A stretch of DNA of 64,000 nucleotides from Burhinus oedicnemus. Its lineage: Eukaryota; Chordata; Aves; Charadriiformes; Burhinidae. The notes below the pieces were generated by a model. It was not told where the DNA came from and searched no databases. It worked only from the letters and a program-made list of their open reading frames with translations. A program made the position numbers and the translations under genes. Of the stretch, positions 32,201-47,200 are shown one piece after another. Within the stretch, counting starts at the first letter, position 1. Each line of letters begins with the position of its first letter. The stretch spans positions 1,485,894 to 1,549,893 of the forward strand of contig VFFE01007504.1 of assembly GCA_008921705.1 (NCBI GenBank), in the 5' to 3' direction.

Positions 32201-35200
32201 GTTTCAAATATTTGCTAATCTAACAGCGAACAGCTTGCCCTTCTTCTAAGTTCCCTACAGTAAAGCCGTACAGTGCAATGCTTCATCTATTCTGCAGTCA
32301 AAGCAAGGATAAAAATAGCCAGCTAACGTGATGAGAAAGAAAAACTGACAATCCTAAAGGTGTGTTAGCCCATCAGCTTTAGCCACTGGCAGCTTTAAAG
32401 CTCAAATTTAATGCCAGGCCCAAATGGCATTAAATTCGGCACAGCAACTCTCCTCAGTGCTGTCATCAGTACAGTCTCCTGGCTGAAGCACAACAGATCA
32501 CACTCCACAGTGGCTGACCTGACCTGCAAGCACTTGAACTTCAACAGCTAGCTCACTTGCAAGCCTTCCTTACCATCTTTTTTTCCTTAGACTTTGTTGT
32601 ACTGAGTTTTATTATAACATGGAGACAGGCAAAGCAAATCACAAGCCAGGAAGACACCAGGACAACAGGCTGCCACCTGAGGCACAAAGTAGCCTTGGAA
32701 GCATGTAAGCTCACTGTGGATGTATGACCTACAATGGCACCGCAGGGCCACAGCCTCTCCTCAGCCACCAGATGCAGCTAGTTAGTAAATCACAGATGGG
32801 GTGAACAAGTTACTTCTAGTCCCTCTCCTCCAGGAAGAGGGAAGGTGTAGCACTGCAGTTGTGTGAGGTGTGATCCTGGCTCTTAGGGCAGCACTGGTTT
32901 CCCAGTCAGGTTCAAGGGTCCCACAGAACGACAACTTTGCAGCATGCAGATGCTGGAGCACAAGGACTTGCGCAGGTCCACACTGGAGACAGCAGGAAGC
33001 CTGCAGTGTTTTGCTACAAGAAGGTATCAGTTCGTGATCCTGGACTGGCCGTTCCTCTATGTGCCCTCCAGCAGAATTAGTAAAAACCAACCAGTTTCAC
33101 ACCAAAAAATGTTTTGCACAGGGGCATACGATAATTTGGCCTGCACTTAAACATGAACTGAATCCTCATCCATCTGCCTGATAATGCTTCCATGACCAGC
33201 AAAAAGCCTCAGCAGAACTCTGGGTGGCAGACTTTAAAACTGCTTCCAATCCCCACTGGTTTGCTACAGTTAGCCCAATGAAAACCATGGAGAAGATGAT
33301 GCAGCCAGTTCTTTGGACCACTATTTAATGATGTCATTTTGCTGACTGCATTAAAAACATTACATCGATGTCACTGCTTTCCCTCAGAACTATCTGGTCA
33401 GGAAACAAACTGGATATTGTTTCTCACAGCAGATCACTTACATTCCTCCCCAACTCTTACCATCTAAGTTGTTGGCTGTATTGAGTGCATGAAGCATCTG
33501 TTCACACCACTGAGTGAATCCGTCCTGGGCTTTATTAACCCCCTGGAACAATTTCAACAGCTTCTCCTCTTCTTCCACCTTCTTGTTTTGTCTACTTGTA
33601 ATACCTACAGATTTACTGAGATAAAGAAAACACATGTAAGAAACCACAAATTACCAGACTTACCAACAGTATAGTATACAGTACAGCGTTACAAGACTCA
33701 CTAGTTTACAAGATGCAAGCACTGTTTAAGAACCAACTAATTTTCCAAGTAGATGACAAAATAAATTGTGAATGGTCACCTATTAGCTATTTTTGTTGTC
33801 AAAACAGATCCTGAGTGATACACAAAAAACAGAAAACATGGGAAGATGTTATAACTGCTAAGTGATCATCTCAGGAGTGGTAGCCTTTCTTTGCAAAAGC
33901 TCCTTCCCCAATTCCTACCTGAGGCTGGCATTGCTTTTGTTTTTATTGGTCGAGTTACGAGGTCCCACTTCCTTCACTGCATCATCCCAGAAACCCATGT
34001 TTGAGTTTTTGGTATCAGCATTACTCCAGATGCTACTGACCAGGTCAGATGCCCACTGGTTGCTGGGATTAGTGTTTAGGGAGCCCCACACTGAATTCCC
34101 AATGCTGGTGTGCAGGTTAGAGTGCTGTTGAAACATAACAAAGAGATCCTGGTTATTAGCACCAGACCTGGCAGAACAGACATGGAGAACTGTCATGTAC
34201 TGTTTCCCTCCACATACTGATTAGATAAATACCATACGTACCGTAGTATTTCTGACTCTGTTCGGCTGCTGGTGCTGCTGTTGCTGCTGTTTCTGCATCT
34301 GCCTTGCCTCTTCCTGCTGTATCTCCAGCAGGGACTTGGTGGTGCCTGTTGGTTTGGTGACATTACCCCAGCCTGACAATTTTTGCTGCTGTTGCTGCTG
34401 CTGTTGCTGGAGGGCCTTCATTAGTTCACGCTGCTGACGCCTTTGCTGTTGCATGCAAGACAAAAGTGCTTGTCCGTACTTTCAGAAGATTACTATTCAA
34501 AAGTCTAGCTAGGAAACTGGTTTTAAACTATTTTCACTCTCTTCTGGAGAAGTCTGGCTGACCTGTTATTTTTTGAGCCATTACAGTTCCTCCAAACAGG
34601 GAGACACTAAGTAACTAGTAAATACAAATTGCTCATCAGCCTCGGACAGAATAAATTTGCCTAATCATGATTGCAGCCAGCTCAGCACTTGAGGTCTTGG
34701 AGGAATACCTTCTCTCCTATCACTACTTGCCCCACCCCACCCCTTAAAATGCTGTCTTGTGCATATATACAAACAAATTACAGTATAGATGTGAAACGAT
34801 TTTATATTGTTTTGTGAACACATTATACTCCTAGGGTTAAAAGAGTACAGTTTTCCCTCCTCTCACATATTTATATTAAGAAGCAATAAAAACCTTCAAA
34901 CAAGTACTTATTGAACCTATGCCTGAAAGACAGGATTTTACCTGAGTTATGCTGACATTTCAAGGAAACATTCCTCATCCTCATTATTCCTTCTAATCAC
35001 TTAACAGTTAAGCACTCATATAGTTGAGTCCACTCTAACAAGTTACACTGTTAGTGTATTTACCTCTTCTCGAAGCTGCCGTTCTCGTTCTTCTTCTAAC
35101 TTTTGGATTTCTGCCAATGACAGTGTGGTCTGGGATTGACAAGCTCCTGAATTTGATTGCTGACCCCATGTTGAAGATGAAGGGAGCTGGGCCAAAACCC

Positions 35201-38200
35201 ACACCATTAAGAATTACAAAATGTTTTAGAGAATACTGCTGAAGTATAATCATGAAAAATCAATATAAGCCCACAGCACAGGGGAAAGGCAGGCCAGCTT
35301 TAAACTTCAGCAAAACATCGGAAAGTATAAAAGGCATAACTAAGTATAAAAAAGTACATTCAAAGTATAAACTGTATGTTTCTTTCAATTGCCCTCTGAT
35401 GTATCATAGTGTCAAAGACACAGCGTATCAAGAATAAGGTAACACATAACTGCCTGACAAATAGCAATCAATTTTAAGAAACTTTGCACTGGCCCTTGCT
35501 CATTGCACCAGAATAAATATTTGTATTCAGGAACCTCTTCCCAGTATGTTTCTATCAACTGAACCTTTTTCTTTTGAGTTTTGCAACTTGTCTTCCTCTT
35601 GTTTCTCCCACCACTTTTAAAGTCAACTATTCACCCTCTTTCCCTCTCCAGATAGTTAGTCCCTCCCTGCTCTGTTCAAGCTAGTCCCGACAACCCTGAA
35701 TCCAGCTGTGATTTTACTTACTACACTGAACTCAAGGAGGAAGTTAAACTGTAGAAACCCATTACCTTCATTTGTGCAAGTTGCTGCTGTTGCTGCTGTT
35801 GCTGCAGCCGTCGTAAAGCCTCCTGCTGCTGCTGCCTCTGTCTCATTATCTCTTTCTGGCGCTGGAGTTCCAGCTCCTTGCGCTTTCGCTCTTCTTCTTC
35901 AAGCCGCTGTCTGGCTGCCTCTTCTTCCATGCGTAGCCGACTTTCTTCAAGTCGCCGTTGAGCTTCCTCCTCTTCACGTGCCCACTTGGCAGCCTCCTCT
36001 TCCTTCCCAGGACATAAAGAAGAGTAAAGTCTAAGACTTAGAAAATCTAAATTACTTCTACTCTCTCATATTGAGAGTCTAACAGAACAGAGAGAGGTCT
36101 TTTTATTTGTAATCTGTGCTGTTTAGGTTGTTCATTTAGCTTTACATTTCTCAGACAAGAAAACCCAATAATATAGTCTATATCCTCTCAAACTGTAACT
36201 TTCCCATTGCTCTACCAAGGGACCTGGAAGAGAATGACATCTCCCTAGTTCAAACTAGCTAACTTCACACCACGTTCCTTCTAGGAGTTATGCACCTTGC
36301 AAGTCTGAGCAGCTTCTACCTGCTTATGCTACTTATAGTCAAGCACTGCTATACTTTCAATGGAATAAAACTTGACAGGAACAAAAGCAGAAGAGCTGTT
36401 GACATAAAAGAAAACAGATGACAAAGATGATGTTTACTGTTGTTACTGAACACTGGAGTTGCAAAGGAAAAGATGCTTCTATTAACAAAGGAGATGACTG
36501 TGTGGTGGGACAGAAATGGTGATGAATGTCTTACACGGGAGGGCCCTGAAAAAGAATTTTTAAATGACTGGCAATTCTGAAAAGGACCTGGAAGTTAATG
36601 TGAAGCCAATCGTGTTTCAAGATTAGTTTGATTTAGGGACCGTGACAGTATCAACTAGGGCTGGAAGCTTAAGTTCCCCAATATGGACTTCTAAAGCTGA
36701 CCCCAAGAGAAAAAAACCCAATCTGCTAACAGACAAGAAGAGGGAAGAAAAAAGCTGAAACTTTAATAGTGGCTATAGTCTTGGCATGATACAGAAAGAC
36801 TGGCAAAAGTGATCATCTCAGATGATGTTACAGATAACAGTTCTACAGTAAAGGCTCAGAGAGTGACAATTCAAAACAATTTATCTGGTACTGTACTCTG
36901 CCTTTCTTTTGAAAAAAGGAGTAGAAATACCATGCTACAAAGCAATTCTTAAGGCTCAAACATGAAGGAAAACACTCATTTAACACAAATTTCTTTTCCA
37001 AAGGGCAGATCGGATTCCGATTATTTCATCTGAAATCAGGACACAGGTAAACAACCTATTCATTCATTTGATACTGTCTACAAGCTTTGCCTTCCTCCAC
37101 TAAAACTGATGGTCTCTCAGGCACAGATGCAAGTTTTGAAGTTTGTCCATTCTGGCAGCCTCCATAATTAAACGTAATAGGTCCCTTTTGCCATTTTTCA
37201 CCTGTTTACGAATTAACTCCTCTCGCTGCCGTCTTTCCTCCTCTTCTCTTCTTCTTTCTTCCAATCTTCTAAGTGCTTCCTCCTGTTGTTGACGCTCCTC
37301 TTCCTCCCGCTGCCGCCTTAGTGCAATTTCCTGCTCTCGTTGTCGCCTCAGGGCTTCCTCCTGGAGATGGGAACAAAATGTCAATCTATAAATGCCATTT
37401 ATTGATGAACCGCATCAGAACACAGACTACAACATGGTCTGGCCAGATAAATGGACTCAAGAAGCTCCTTAGCTCCAAGCTAAGCACTACCTAAACTACA
37501 ATAAACGCTACAGACCCACATGTTAAGAAGTTTTTTGATGCAATGTGCATCTCATACATAAATGAATTATTTTAATGAAGAAACAAACACATGAAATCAC
37601 TATCTTTGGTTTTAAAAAGAATGGTGTTGAGAATGAAAACAAAGGGTGAGACTACTCTTTCCAATATGTACTAACTGTAACTGAACATATATATGTATTT
37701 TAATGTGTGGGCATCAATAACTCCTTTTTTTGGGTGTCAGCTATAACTTGGAAGCTTTCCCTATGAGTAGGAGTTTCTAAACACTAACTACTCAAGTGCA
37801 CTACAAAACTCAAACCCCATCTCCAGACACCAGAAATAAGCTGAAGAAGCCTAGTGCACTTAAGGACACTAACCTTTGGAAGTCCCAGAGATGTGGAACC
37901 CGATGAAAGGGCTTTGACTGGGCTATTCCTATACTGTTTAAATATTATGGGCAACGGAAGGTCTCTTGAGGGCTTTGATTTTTTTGGCTTTCCCCAAATT
38001 ATTTATATAGCTTCCAATAAATTGTTTTGCTTTCCAAGTAGCAAAATTACTTACTTAACTCAAAAATAAACATCAGCACCCTTTCCTACTGCTCTGAAGA
38101 TCAACATAAACAGAATTTTTTTTCTATTCTGCTACTTGCTTTTTGTAGGAATAGGGCACAACCAGCGTTCTGCCAGCATCCTGTATATTGTTAAATGGGA

Positions 38201-41200
38201 GCGCAGCTGTGCAACTTTTCCTGCAGTTCTGCGTTTCCCTTGCATAAAACAGCCTTGGTTTTTCCTGCCTTTTCTCATCTCTGAAGTCCAGCAACTGTGT
38301 TAAGGCCACCCTGCTTTTCAACCCTATTCTCTCCGCTTTCTGACTTATCCTACCAGCTCAACCTAAAGATCCTACTTTTTGGACAAGAGCTTCTTTAAGC
38401 TTTCATAAATACATTTTTGTTTTGAATGATCAGTACTGTGCAATCATACTCTTACAAGTTTTTTATAAGCAATACATTATTCACAGGATGAAGGGAGACT
38501 AATTGTGCAGCATGGATATAAATACTGAACTCTGGTAAATCAAGGAAGTTAATTTTGAAGTCTAAGACTCTTTTACTAAATCTGATACCAAATCTTCATA
38601 TCCATACAGCACAGATAAACTGCAATACAGTTTCACTGAACAACTGGACCAGGCTTCTCTCTGACAATGGATAACTTCAGATGTCTACAACATAACTGTC
38701 AGTAGACAGAACATTTTTTTTATAAGCAATCCTATGGCACTGAAGAGCTGCTGGCTGCAAGCCAAGAAGTCATATTCCTGTATATCACTGGAGTGGTTTA
38801 GTGCTAAATATAAATGCAGTAAGTTTTTCTTCTACTAGCTGCACATAAAACAGTAGTCTGTGAATCATATTCTCATTAATCAAATCCTTGATTTGTCATA
38901 TTCACAAAAGCTTCAAGCACAACACACAACAGCTAGACCATTTTGTTACTTGGGCCTGTAACTGAATTAACTGGACACATGCAGTCAAGTCACAATAATC
39001 AAGTGTCCCAGTACAAGTGCTGAAAAAAATTCTGCTTGTTTCTTTTGCTGAAAAGTCTACTGAGGAGGCTGGAGGTGTGCCAGTCTGTTTTGTTTGACTA
39101 GAGACCACACACTAGGATCTCAGCTCAGGATGCCAGCCAGGCTTGGGGTATGTTTGGCACTAGTCATTGACGTAATGCATAGTACCTGAGAGAGATGAAC
39201 AAAGCCACCAAGTCCTCCTTTACGACAGCAGTTCATTGACATCTCTGCCCTACCTTCCCTTTGGGAAATGAGGCTAGAATTGCCATTAATAAAACCGTAG
39301 GGATCTCTTTCTTGCTCAGGCATGCTAGGAGAGACACTGTTGAATGATAGCAATTTTTCTTAAAAAAAAAAAAAAAAAAAGACTTGTCTCCCCTAGAGAA
39401 TTAAAGATGAACAGTGTTGTACCAACATGAGGAAAAAAATCTGCAAGATTATGAAAAGCTGGGAACCACATGGCTGATGTAATTCTTTTTTCCTACTCTT
39501 CACAGCTATAGAAAAGGTTGTCTTAATGTTTCCTTCTCTATCTTCTTATTATTCAATGTTTTTGTTGGAACACGTGACCAAAAACATTCAAAGCTCTCCA
39601 ACTTTCTGCCACTGACTTGTATGGGAAACAGACTCATTCCTTTGGCTCCTACTGCTCCCACATTCATGGCTTCCTGCTCCAAGAGAATCCAATATTCTTT
39701 AGCATCTTTTCTAATAATTGTTTTCAAGCATACATATCTTGCTGTACAGACAACTTATTTCATATCTTTTAAAATACCTGTAATATTGCAGAAAATCCTT
39801 AGGTAATAAGCCTCATTTCAGAAGACTCTGGATTTTTAAATAAAATATTATAGAATTTTGCAGTTAGTAACACCTGCAATTCTGCTTGTCTATGTTACTA
39901 GGGCTTACAAATCTTTTAGTTTTATGGACCTCATCATTGAACCAGGTACTTTAAAGGGAGCACTAAAGATATAATTCAGAGACAACAATTATTAGCTAAT
40001 TATTAAGCCTCAAATTTTGTTCCTGAAAGCGAGCAATCATTACAAAAACAGAAAATATCAGACCAGAAACAAAAAAGAAATACAGGAGCTACACAAGCTG
40101 GGCATTACTGTTTGCAATTCTACAGTGCAAGTAATTGATGAAAACTATGAACAGAACTGGATTCAACATTTGGTATGACATTTCATCCTATAGAATTGAA
40201 TTTCTATTATTTTTTTTATTTAGAATTCACCATCAACAGCATATTTACTAACCTTATATACTAGTCTTTTATGCAGTATTACATCAAAAGCCTTCCTGAA
40301 GTCCAGGCAGATTAAGTCTACTGCTTCACCCCTCTCAGCTCTCACTGTCATCTCCTCAAAAGAAGTTAATCAAATTTGTTAAGCATCATCTCCTCGGTAT
40401 AAATCCATGCTAATAAATCAGTTCATCCCTGATTCTACAATTCCTTCCAGTACAGAAGTCAGATTCAAATATTAGACCAGTTTTGTTTGTTTTTTTTAAA
40501 TACAGAATACAGTATTATTTTCTCTTTCCAGAGAAGTGCTTAAACTCTTTTGTTACCTTTTCAAGACGATTACTGCTCCGAATTAAGCATTGTGGCAATT
40601 ATTCCATTGGTAATGAACTACAATACTTGCTGTTACTGCTTTTCAACCACATTCTGCTTCCTCCTTGTAAATAATTATTTCCCATGACATCTCAGAAAGG
40701 GAGAATCAGATTGTTCACTGTACAAATCCAAAGTGGACAAAACACTTTGGAATTCAATGGACATTTCTAAGAAGTTATACACAGTAGCAAAACTGTTAGT
40801 CTGAAAAGAAACAACCCAAGTCTATTTATTTCAAGCCACCACAGATGAAACACATTGAGTTACCAGGTGATCAGCTGAAAAATCAGTTATTAAAACAGAT
40901 CTAAAGCAACTTATCTCAAAAGTTAAAACCTTTGAGTATTTTATTGCTTTAGTGCTGCAATAAAGCTTGAACTCAAGTATCAAAGGATGCTTTTCCACTG
41001 TATACCATAATGACTTGCTGTACACAAAGCAAATATATTAAAGCAAGGAGCCATTTATTTATAGACTTGATTCTTAAAGATACCATGAGAGCTAACTACG
41101 TATCACACTATAGTCTACTGAAAAAGATGTTCAGTGACAAAACCCAAACACTGAGTGAACTGAGGTCTATGACTAACTTACAAATAAAACTGAAGATTCT

Positions 41201-44200
41201 AGAGATTTCCTCAGAAATGTCTGATCCTTAAACCTGGAAATGTGCTTTACAGCTGCCTACCTAAGCACACAGAAAACGTTATAAAGTACAAGATTATTTA
41301 TTACATTCACCTATTATTCATGTGCTACTCTACAGGGCATTTACTGACTAACTCCTTACTGAATAAGCTCAACACGCTTGCCCTTATCGTTCACATGCAG
41401 AGTGAAAACTAACTTTCACTGTCTTTACCTCCTATGACACTTAAGGAACAATTAATTTTTTTTCCTTACAGAATTCAGAAGTAATTAGCTTGATGTTTCT
41501 AGCATTAATGTCTCCATTCCATGTTCTTGTAAGATTAAGAATATACTACAACTCCTATATTCATTCTCCTACTCTAACACAGATCATGTCATTCATTAAC
41601 AAATCTGCTTGTCCAAACTACATCCTTTCCATGCCTAAATATCAGCTCAAGAAAATAAAGCTGACAGACATAACCCAGATAATCATTTATTCAAAAAAAT
41701 TATTTACTAAGTTAAAAAAAGGGGGAAAAGCTAAATATTACAGCACTTTTTCCACTATAGCCCTCTACATTTTATTCACTTGAAAGAGCTGCTCAAGCTC
41801 CAGTCTACTCCAGAATATATCCTTATCAAAACACTATACTGCATAAATGGTGAATAAAGATTGAACAAACAATAACTGGGCAACTAACTAAAGTCTAATA
41901 TTGACACTAATAAGTTGAGAGGGAATATTCCACACGGAATAAAGCCTCTTGGCTCACAAACAGGAACCTAACTTGAAGTGAACCATCAAAGCCCATTTCC
42001 CAGATTGCAATTTGGGCTCTTAAAATCAGAAACAGAAGAATCGTTTCATATACTCACATGAAAAATATTAGAACTGTCTTCATACACACCTATCAAAGAT
42101 TCATTAGACCCCACAGGATTCTTAAAGTGAGTTTTATAAAGTATTAAAATTAATTAGAGATGAACTACATTAAGGAAACTCACTTGCTTCCTGCGGGCCA
42201 GTTCTTCTTCTTCCCGTCGTTTCCTCTCATCTTCCTGCTGCCTCCTAAGTAGCTCTTCTTGTTGCCTCCGAAGCTCCTCCTGCCTTTTCCTCTCCTCTTC
42301 CTCTCGTTTGGCCCTCATTTCCACTTCTCTCCTCTCTTGCTCTAGCTACAATTCACATAAAACTATACTCAGATGCACGTAACGAACTCCTACACCATTT
42401 CTTAGGGCAACTCTGCTGAGATTATAGTAACAACGTAACAGATGAAGCCTCTGACAGATGCTCTCCCTTAATTGTAATTTTACCTATCAGCTGGCTGCCT
42501 ACTGGGGTCAGATTGCTGAAATAGTCTAGAACAATTTCTGACAATTTCTGTTCTGTAATGACCAGTTCTCAAGTCAGACTTCCTACATCAACTCCTTAAA
42601 ATAACCTCTGACTTTAGAAGGTAGTAGCGAGCTGCTTTGTAGTCAACATAAAATAATCAGTTTCAGGAAATGTACGGAGTCATACAGGTTGAAACTTAGA
42701 AAAATAATTTAATACTAGAGTAAGTGTGAAACAACCCCGACAAACAGGACTCTTAATTCCCCAAACCAATTCTGATGGAAAAGATGCAAGGATTAAGAGA
42801 ATGACTACCTGCTCCTTCTCAGGGTTTGGCATGACAGCTCATGATGATTCCATTTTAAAACAGAGGTGGCTAGTGAAGAGTTTTTAATCACAAGTGTAAA
42901 AAAAAAAATAACCCCTACTTTAGAGGTCAGCAGTACCTCCACAGCAATGGTTTCCAAACAGCAGTTCACAAGGATTTCATAACTGGTTTCTATAACCCAT
43001 GTTCTCTTTATGGTGTTTTCCATTAAAATCTAATCAAAATCACACAGAGTGGCCTGAAGGTTGAAGAGCTAATAGTCTTCCATTGGTTCAAGAAACACAG
43101 CTACATTGCAGAACAGCAATCCCAACTTGTTACAGCACAAAACAGTTTCTGACCTTTGCAGCTTTGGCCTTCTCGAGCTGCTGAAGTTGTTCTAGAGCTG
43201 GTCCCTGAGCTGCAGTATCAATGGGGAGATCCCAGACACTGCTTCCTTCCCAGACTAGATAGTGAAGAAAACAAACATTGACAAGCAAAAATAAGCACAT
43301 CAACAAAAACCAACTGAAAAGGGAAAGTCTTGTGTATGCAGTTACTGTATTTTACGAACTAAAATCATGACAATACATTAGTCTTAGTCAGTAGAGGGCC
43401 ACTTTATCTTCCTGTAGAACAAGGCTTGTCCATTACTGAAACAAAGCTGGGTTTCATACAAAATTCCACACAAGAACCAGCTATTCAAACTCCTCCCAGA
43501 GCAGACCACCTTTATAATGTAACACTGAATCCCTTTGGATCAAGACTTCCTATAACCATAGGAAAAATGACCATATTCTTTGCTGCTCTCGAATTGAATT
43601 TAAACTGCAAGGTAAAGTAGCCTGAACTAGTTAAAAAAATACTGATGCAGAAGTAATTTCCCCCTAGCATTAAAGAGGGAGTGATCGTCTCAAAGACACT
43701 GGCTCTTAATCCACAAACTTTTCTCAACATATCTGACACGTGCTAAGCATCTTACCTGTAGGTTGTGAAGCTGACTGAAGTTCCCATATTGAGCCAGTGT
43801 CCGGCACTGACACAGACCTTGTAACAGGTGGCATCATGTTCTGCTCAGATATTCTGTAATACCAACAGGAAGAGTCAAACATGCTGCTTCCAGGGAGAGG
43901 ACTGCTCTGAACACGCATGAGATTCAGTAACTTGTAACATACTCCTTTCCTTCCACACCTCTATTTAAAACAAAAATATGATGTGGACAATACTACTTGT
44001 CTGCAGAGTTCTTGCTCATCTCATCCCTGCTGCCAAGTCAAGGGCCAAGACAGGTACTGCTACAGTTTTGCATGTGCTGTTTATAGGCTAGTCTGAGGAA
44101 CAAGCATATAGTATTGCAGAACCCAGCCGGCAAAGCCGTTCTGTTACCAGCACAACAGATCTGTCCAAAAGGTATGATTTCAACTATAAGATTTTCCTCT

Positions 44201-47200
44201 TCATTTTCATAAACATATTCTGAAGTGAAGACTACATATATAAAGAAGAATTCGACATCTTGCAACCATTCCATATTCACACAATTTTTAAAGTATGTAA
44301 TGCTCAATTATGAGCAAACTTGAATAGGATGGACCACTGCCAAGATTATGATTACATAGAAGTTAGAGTACAGGAAGAACGGTATTCAGTTCAAGTCTGG
44401 GCTAACCCACCTCATCTTCAGGGCCTGGAACTGTTGCAAGAGAATAGCAAGCTGCTGCTGCTGCTGGGATGAGAGGGCTGCCTTTTGCTGCTGAGCCAGC
44501 ACCTGTGCATATTGTTGTCTTCAAAAGAGAAGTAGAGAATCACTGGTATTTGTTCACTTGCTTATTTATATAATGCCCAAGTTGCCTACAGATTCATTCT
44601 CCAGGACTAATGCCCACTGACCTATATAATGTACATGCTAAATACTAGAGGAAACCACAGAATGGGACCTTGGAAAGAATAAAAATACAAGAATACAACA
44701 AACTGGCCCACATGAGCACAACCAAATTTCTCTTCACCCTCAACTACGTCAACTGGTTATTGCTGTCCAATGGTACTCTTGTAAGCTATGTAACACTACT
44801 TCCTTTTTTCTATAAATTATATACAGATCGCTCAAATTAATCTGGTTTTGATGACTGCCCACCTATACAAATCAATCTCTTCCCCAATATGCCAAGGCAT
44901 CCCCTGGTACAGGGGCAGACTCTTGCCGTATCAAATCATAAGCTGACAATCAGTATTCAAAAATCATAATCATGGCACATGCTTTCAGGACCCCCTGAAC
45001 AAGTAGTCTATCTGACTGCTTTCTTTCCTCCAAGCTCCTACAAAACAGGTTGTTAAGAACTGGCCAGAACTGAACTGTCAACTTGGGCAAAAATGGATGA
45101 CAAACTGCTTTCTCCAGCAGTTACCTTCCACTGATCTTCAAAAAGCTGAGCAAGCAGACCAAAAATAAGTTCTGCCTTCTCCACTTCCAGTTCAAAAGAC
45201 ATGTAAGCCTTACCCTGACTTCAAAACATCCGAACTGCATTACAAGGATAGTTGGTACTCAGTTTTACCATAACAGCTACCTATATAGCAGGTCTCACCA
45301 AAGTAGCTATGCATGACACCAAAAAAGACTGAAAAGTGTGCCTGAGGTAGCCAGACTTTGTCCTAATCCTGTAGACTATCGAGCCTCTGGTGTTTGTGGA
45401 AGCACGCTATTGCTGTTGGAGGTGAAGTACTCCCAGCCCCATTGCCCAAGGAAACAATGACAAGAAGCTGAACCCAGATGATTAAAAGTGCAGAGCAGAA
45501 CACAGCCACTAGAAGATCTCTGGGACTGGCAGTCTTACTGTATTAAAAGATGCTGATACTGGAGGTGCTGCATTTGGATCAGGGCCAACTCTTGTTGTCT
45601 AGTCAACCGCTCTTGGTCCAGCTCGCCCTATGTTTAGGAAGAAAACATTCTATTTTAATAACATATAATAACAGTAGTACTATATTGCAAATGCAAGCAA
45701 TGTAAAAGACAAAGAAAATAGAAAAATACCTAGACGGAAATCAACATTTACAAAGTCTGTAGTGTGGTGACTGTGAAATACACAGCACTTGTATCACAGG
45801 ACCAAGCCTTCCAGCCACAGACGTGGCAAAACAAACATTCTTAAACTGTCTTTCTCTTCTTAAAAAGGTAATTTAACACAGGGTTCAACTTTGCTGCTCA
45901 GAACACCTCCAATTCCAAAACAGAGCAGTTGACATGAAAATAGTTCAATTTCCATTTGTTACAGGACTATTTGAATACTGTAACTGTCACATAATTACCA
46001 GATGGGGAAGTGGTGCTGGACCTGGAGTGAAGGGAACCCTGCCCCACATTTTCATGATGTCTCCCAGCGGCTGGAAAGTCTCATCACAGGCTCGCTTAAC
46101 CAACAGCGACATAGTGAAGTATCCAGCCTGGAACCACTCTGCCATCTCCTGATTACTGAAAGGACCTGAAATAACACCACACAATACACATGGGGGAAGG
46201 GGAAGTAAGGCCAAGTTGAGTATACTGGAAACAAAGAGCATGGTGCTTGTTAAAGTAATGCAATACCTCGCATTCCTGTCCATCTCATCCACTTGTATGG
46301 ACAGACAGTACATTGAAGGCTGGAGTGTCAATGCACATAACTAGATCTTCACAGTGGCTACAGTGTTCCCCCAGAGAACCTTCCTCTTTTTCCTGAGAAA
46401 GATTTCAGTCACTCCCTTCAAAGGAGGGCTCCTATACTAACTTTACATATCCAAGTGGAAACAAAGTGAGTATTAAAAAAATCAGCTATTTAACAGAGTA
46501 GAACCATGTAAATACAATTTTTGCAAAAATATATTCTGAAAAGTGAGAATGTTCAGTAATTCTTGCCTTCTCTGTAAAAGTCTCTTTAGAAGGTAATTCT
46601 GCCCAGAGAATATGAAACCACAAGAGATATCCCAGGAAAAAAAAAATAATGTGGGAGTGTTTACTTCTGGACATCACATTCAAGGAACTACTTACTCCAA
46701 TGAAAAACTGTCAGACCATCACTGAGCAATAAACATCCAGCAGCAACTAACATACAGTTTGAAGCACACTGAGCAAATAAAAACGCTTTACGGTTAGCGC
46801 CCTTTAAACATGACGGGGTGAGAAGAAAACCCTGAAGATACGCAATACCTGCAGACAAGAGACTGGCACAGATCCCATAAATAACACCCCCACAAATCCT
46901 ATCTAGAGTTGATAGCTGAGGAAGTCATTCACACTAAACAGCGTTAGCAACTTCTATCTAGTGAAGTACAGCAAGTAAGGAACTCACTGCTTAACTGCAT
47001 TTTTGGAAGGCAGCTAAGCAGCTGCTAAAACACAGCCCTGAGGCCTCCAAAAGAAAAGTACCTTTGAACGCAAAGATGCAAGTAGCTATATGAAAGGCCT
47101 GTTCCAACCTTCATTGGAAAACAAAAAAAGAAAAAAGATTTCTTAAGCAAAAACTGCAAGCATCAAGTAGTTGATACCATATGAACTGATAATGCACTGC

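Larger units (their letters stand above)
37361..42183 (-). other. GIGYF2: GIGYF2 4.8-kb intron
   Basis: Separates two halves of the Glu/Arg-rich helix. Contains an A19 run at 39362-39380 and a CR1-type LINE relic at about 40215-40485. No other gene is seen. Confidence 0.75.

Noticed and set aside
47095..47125. AAAGGCCTGTTCCAACCTTCATTGG, resembling the 3' end of CR1 elements
   Set aside because: Short match without the octamer tail or upstream CR1 sequence. Not enough to call a copy.
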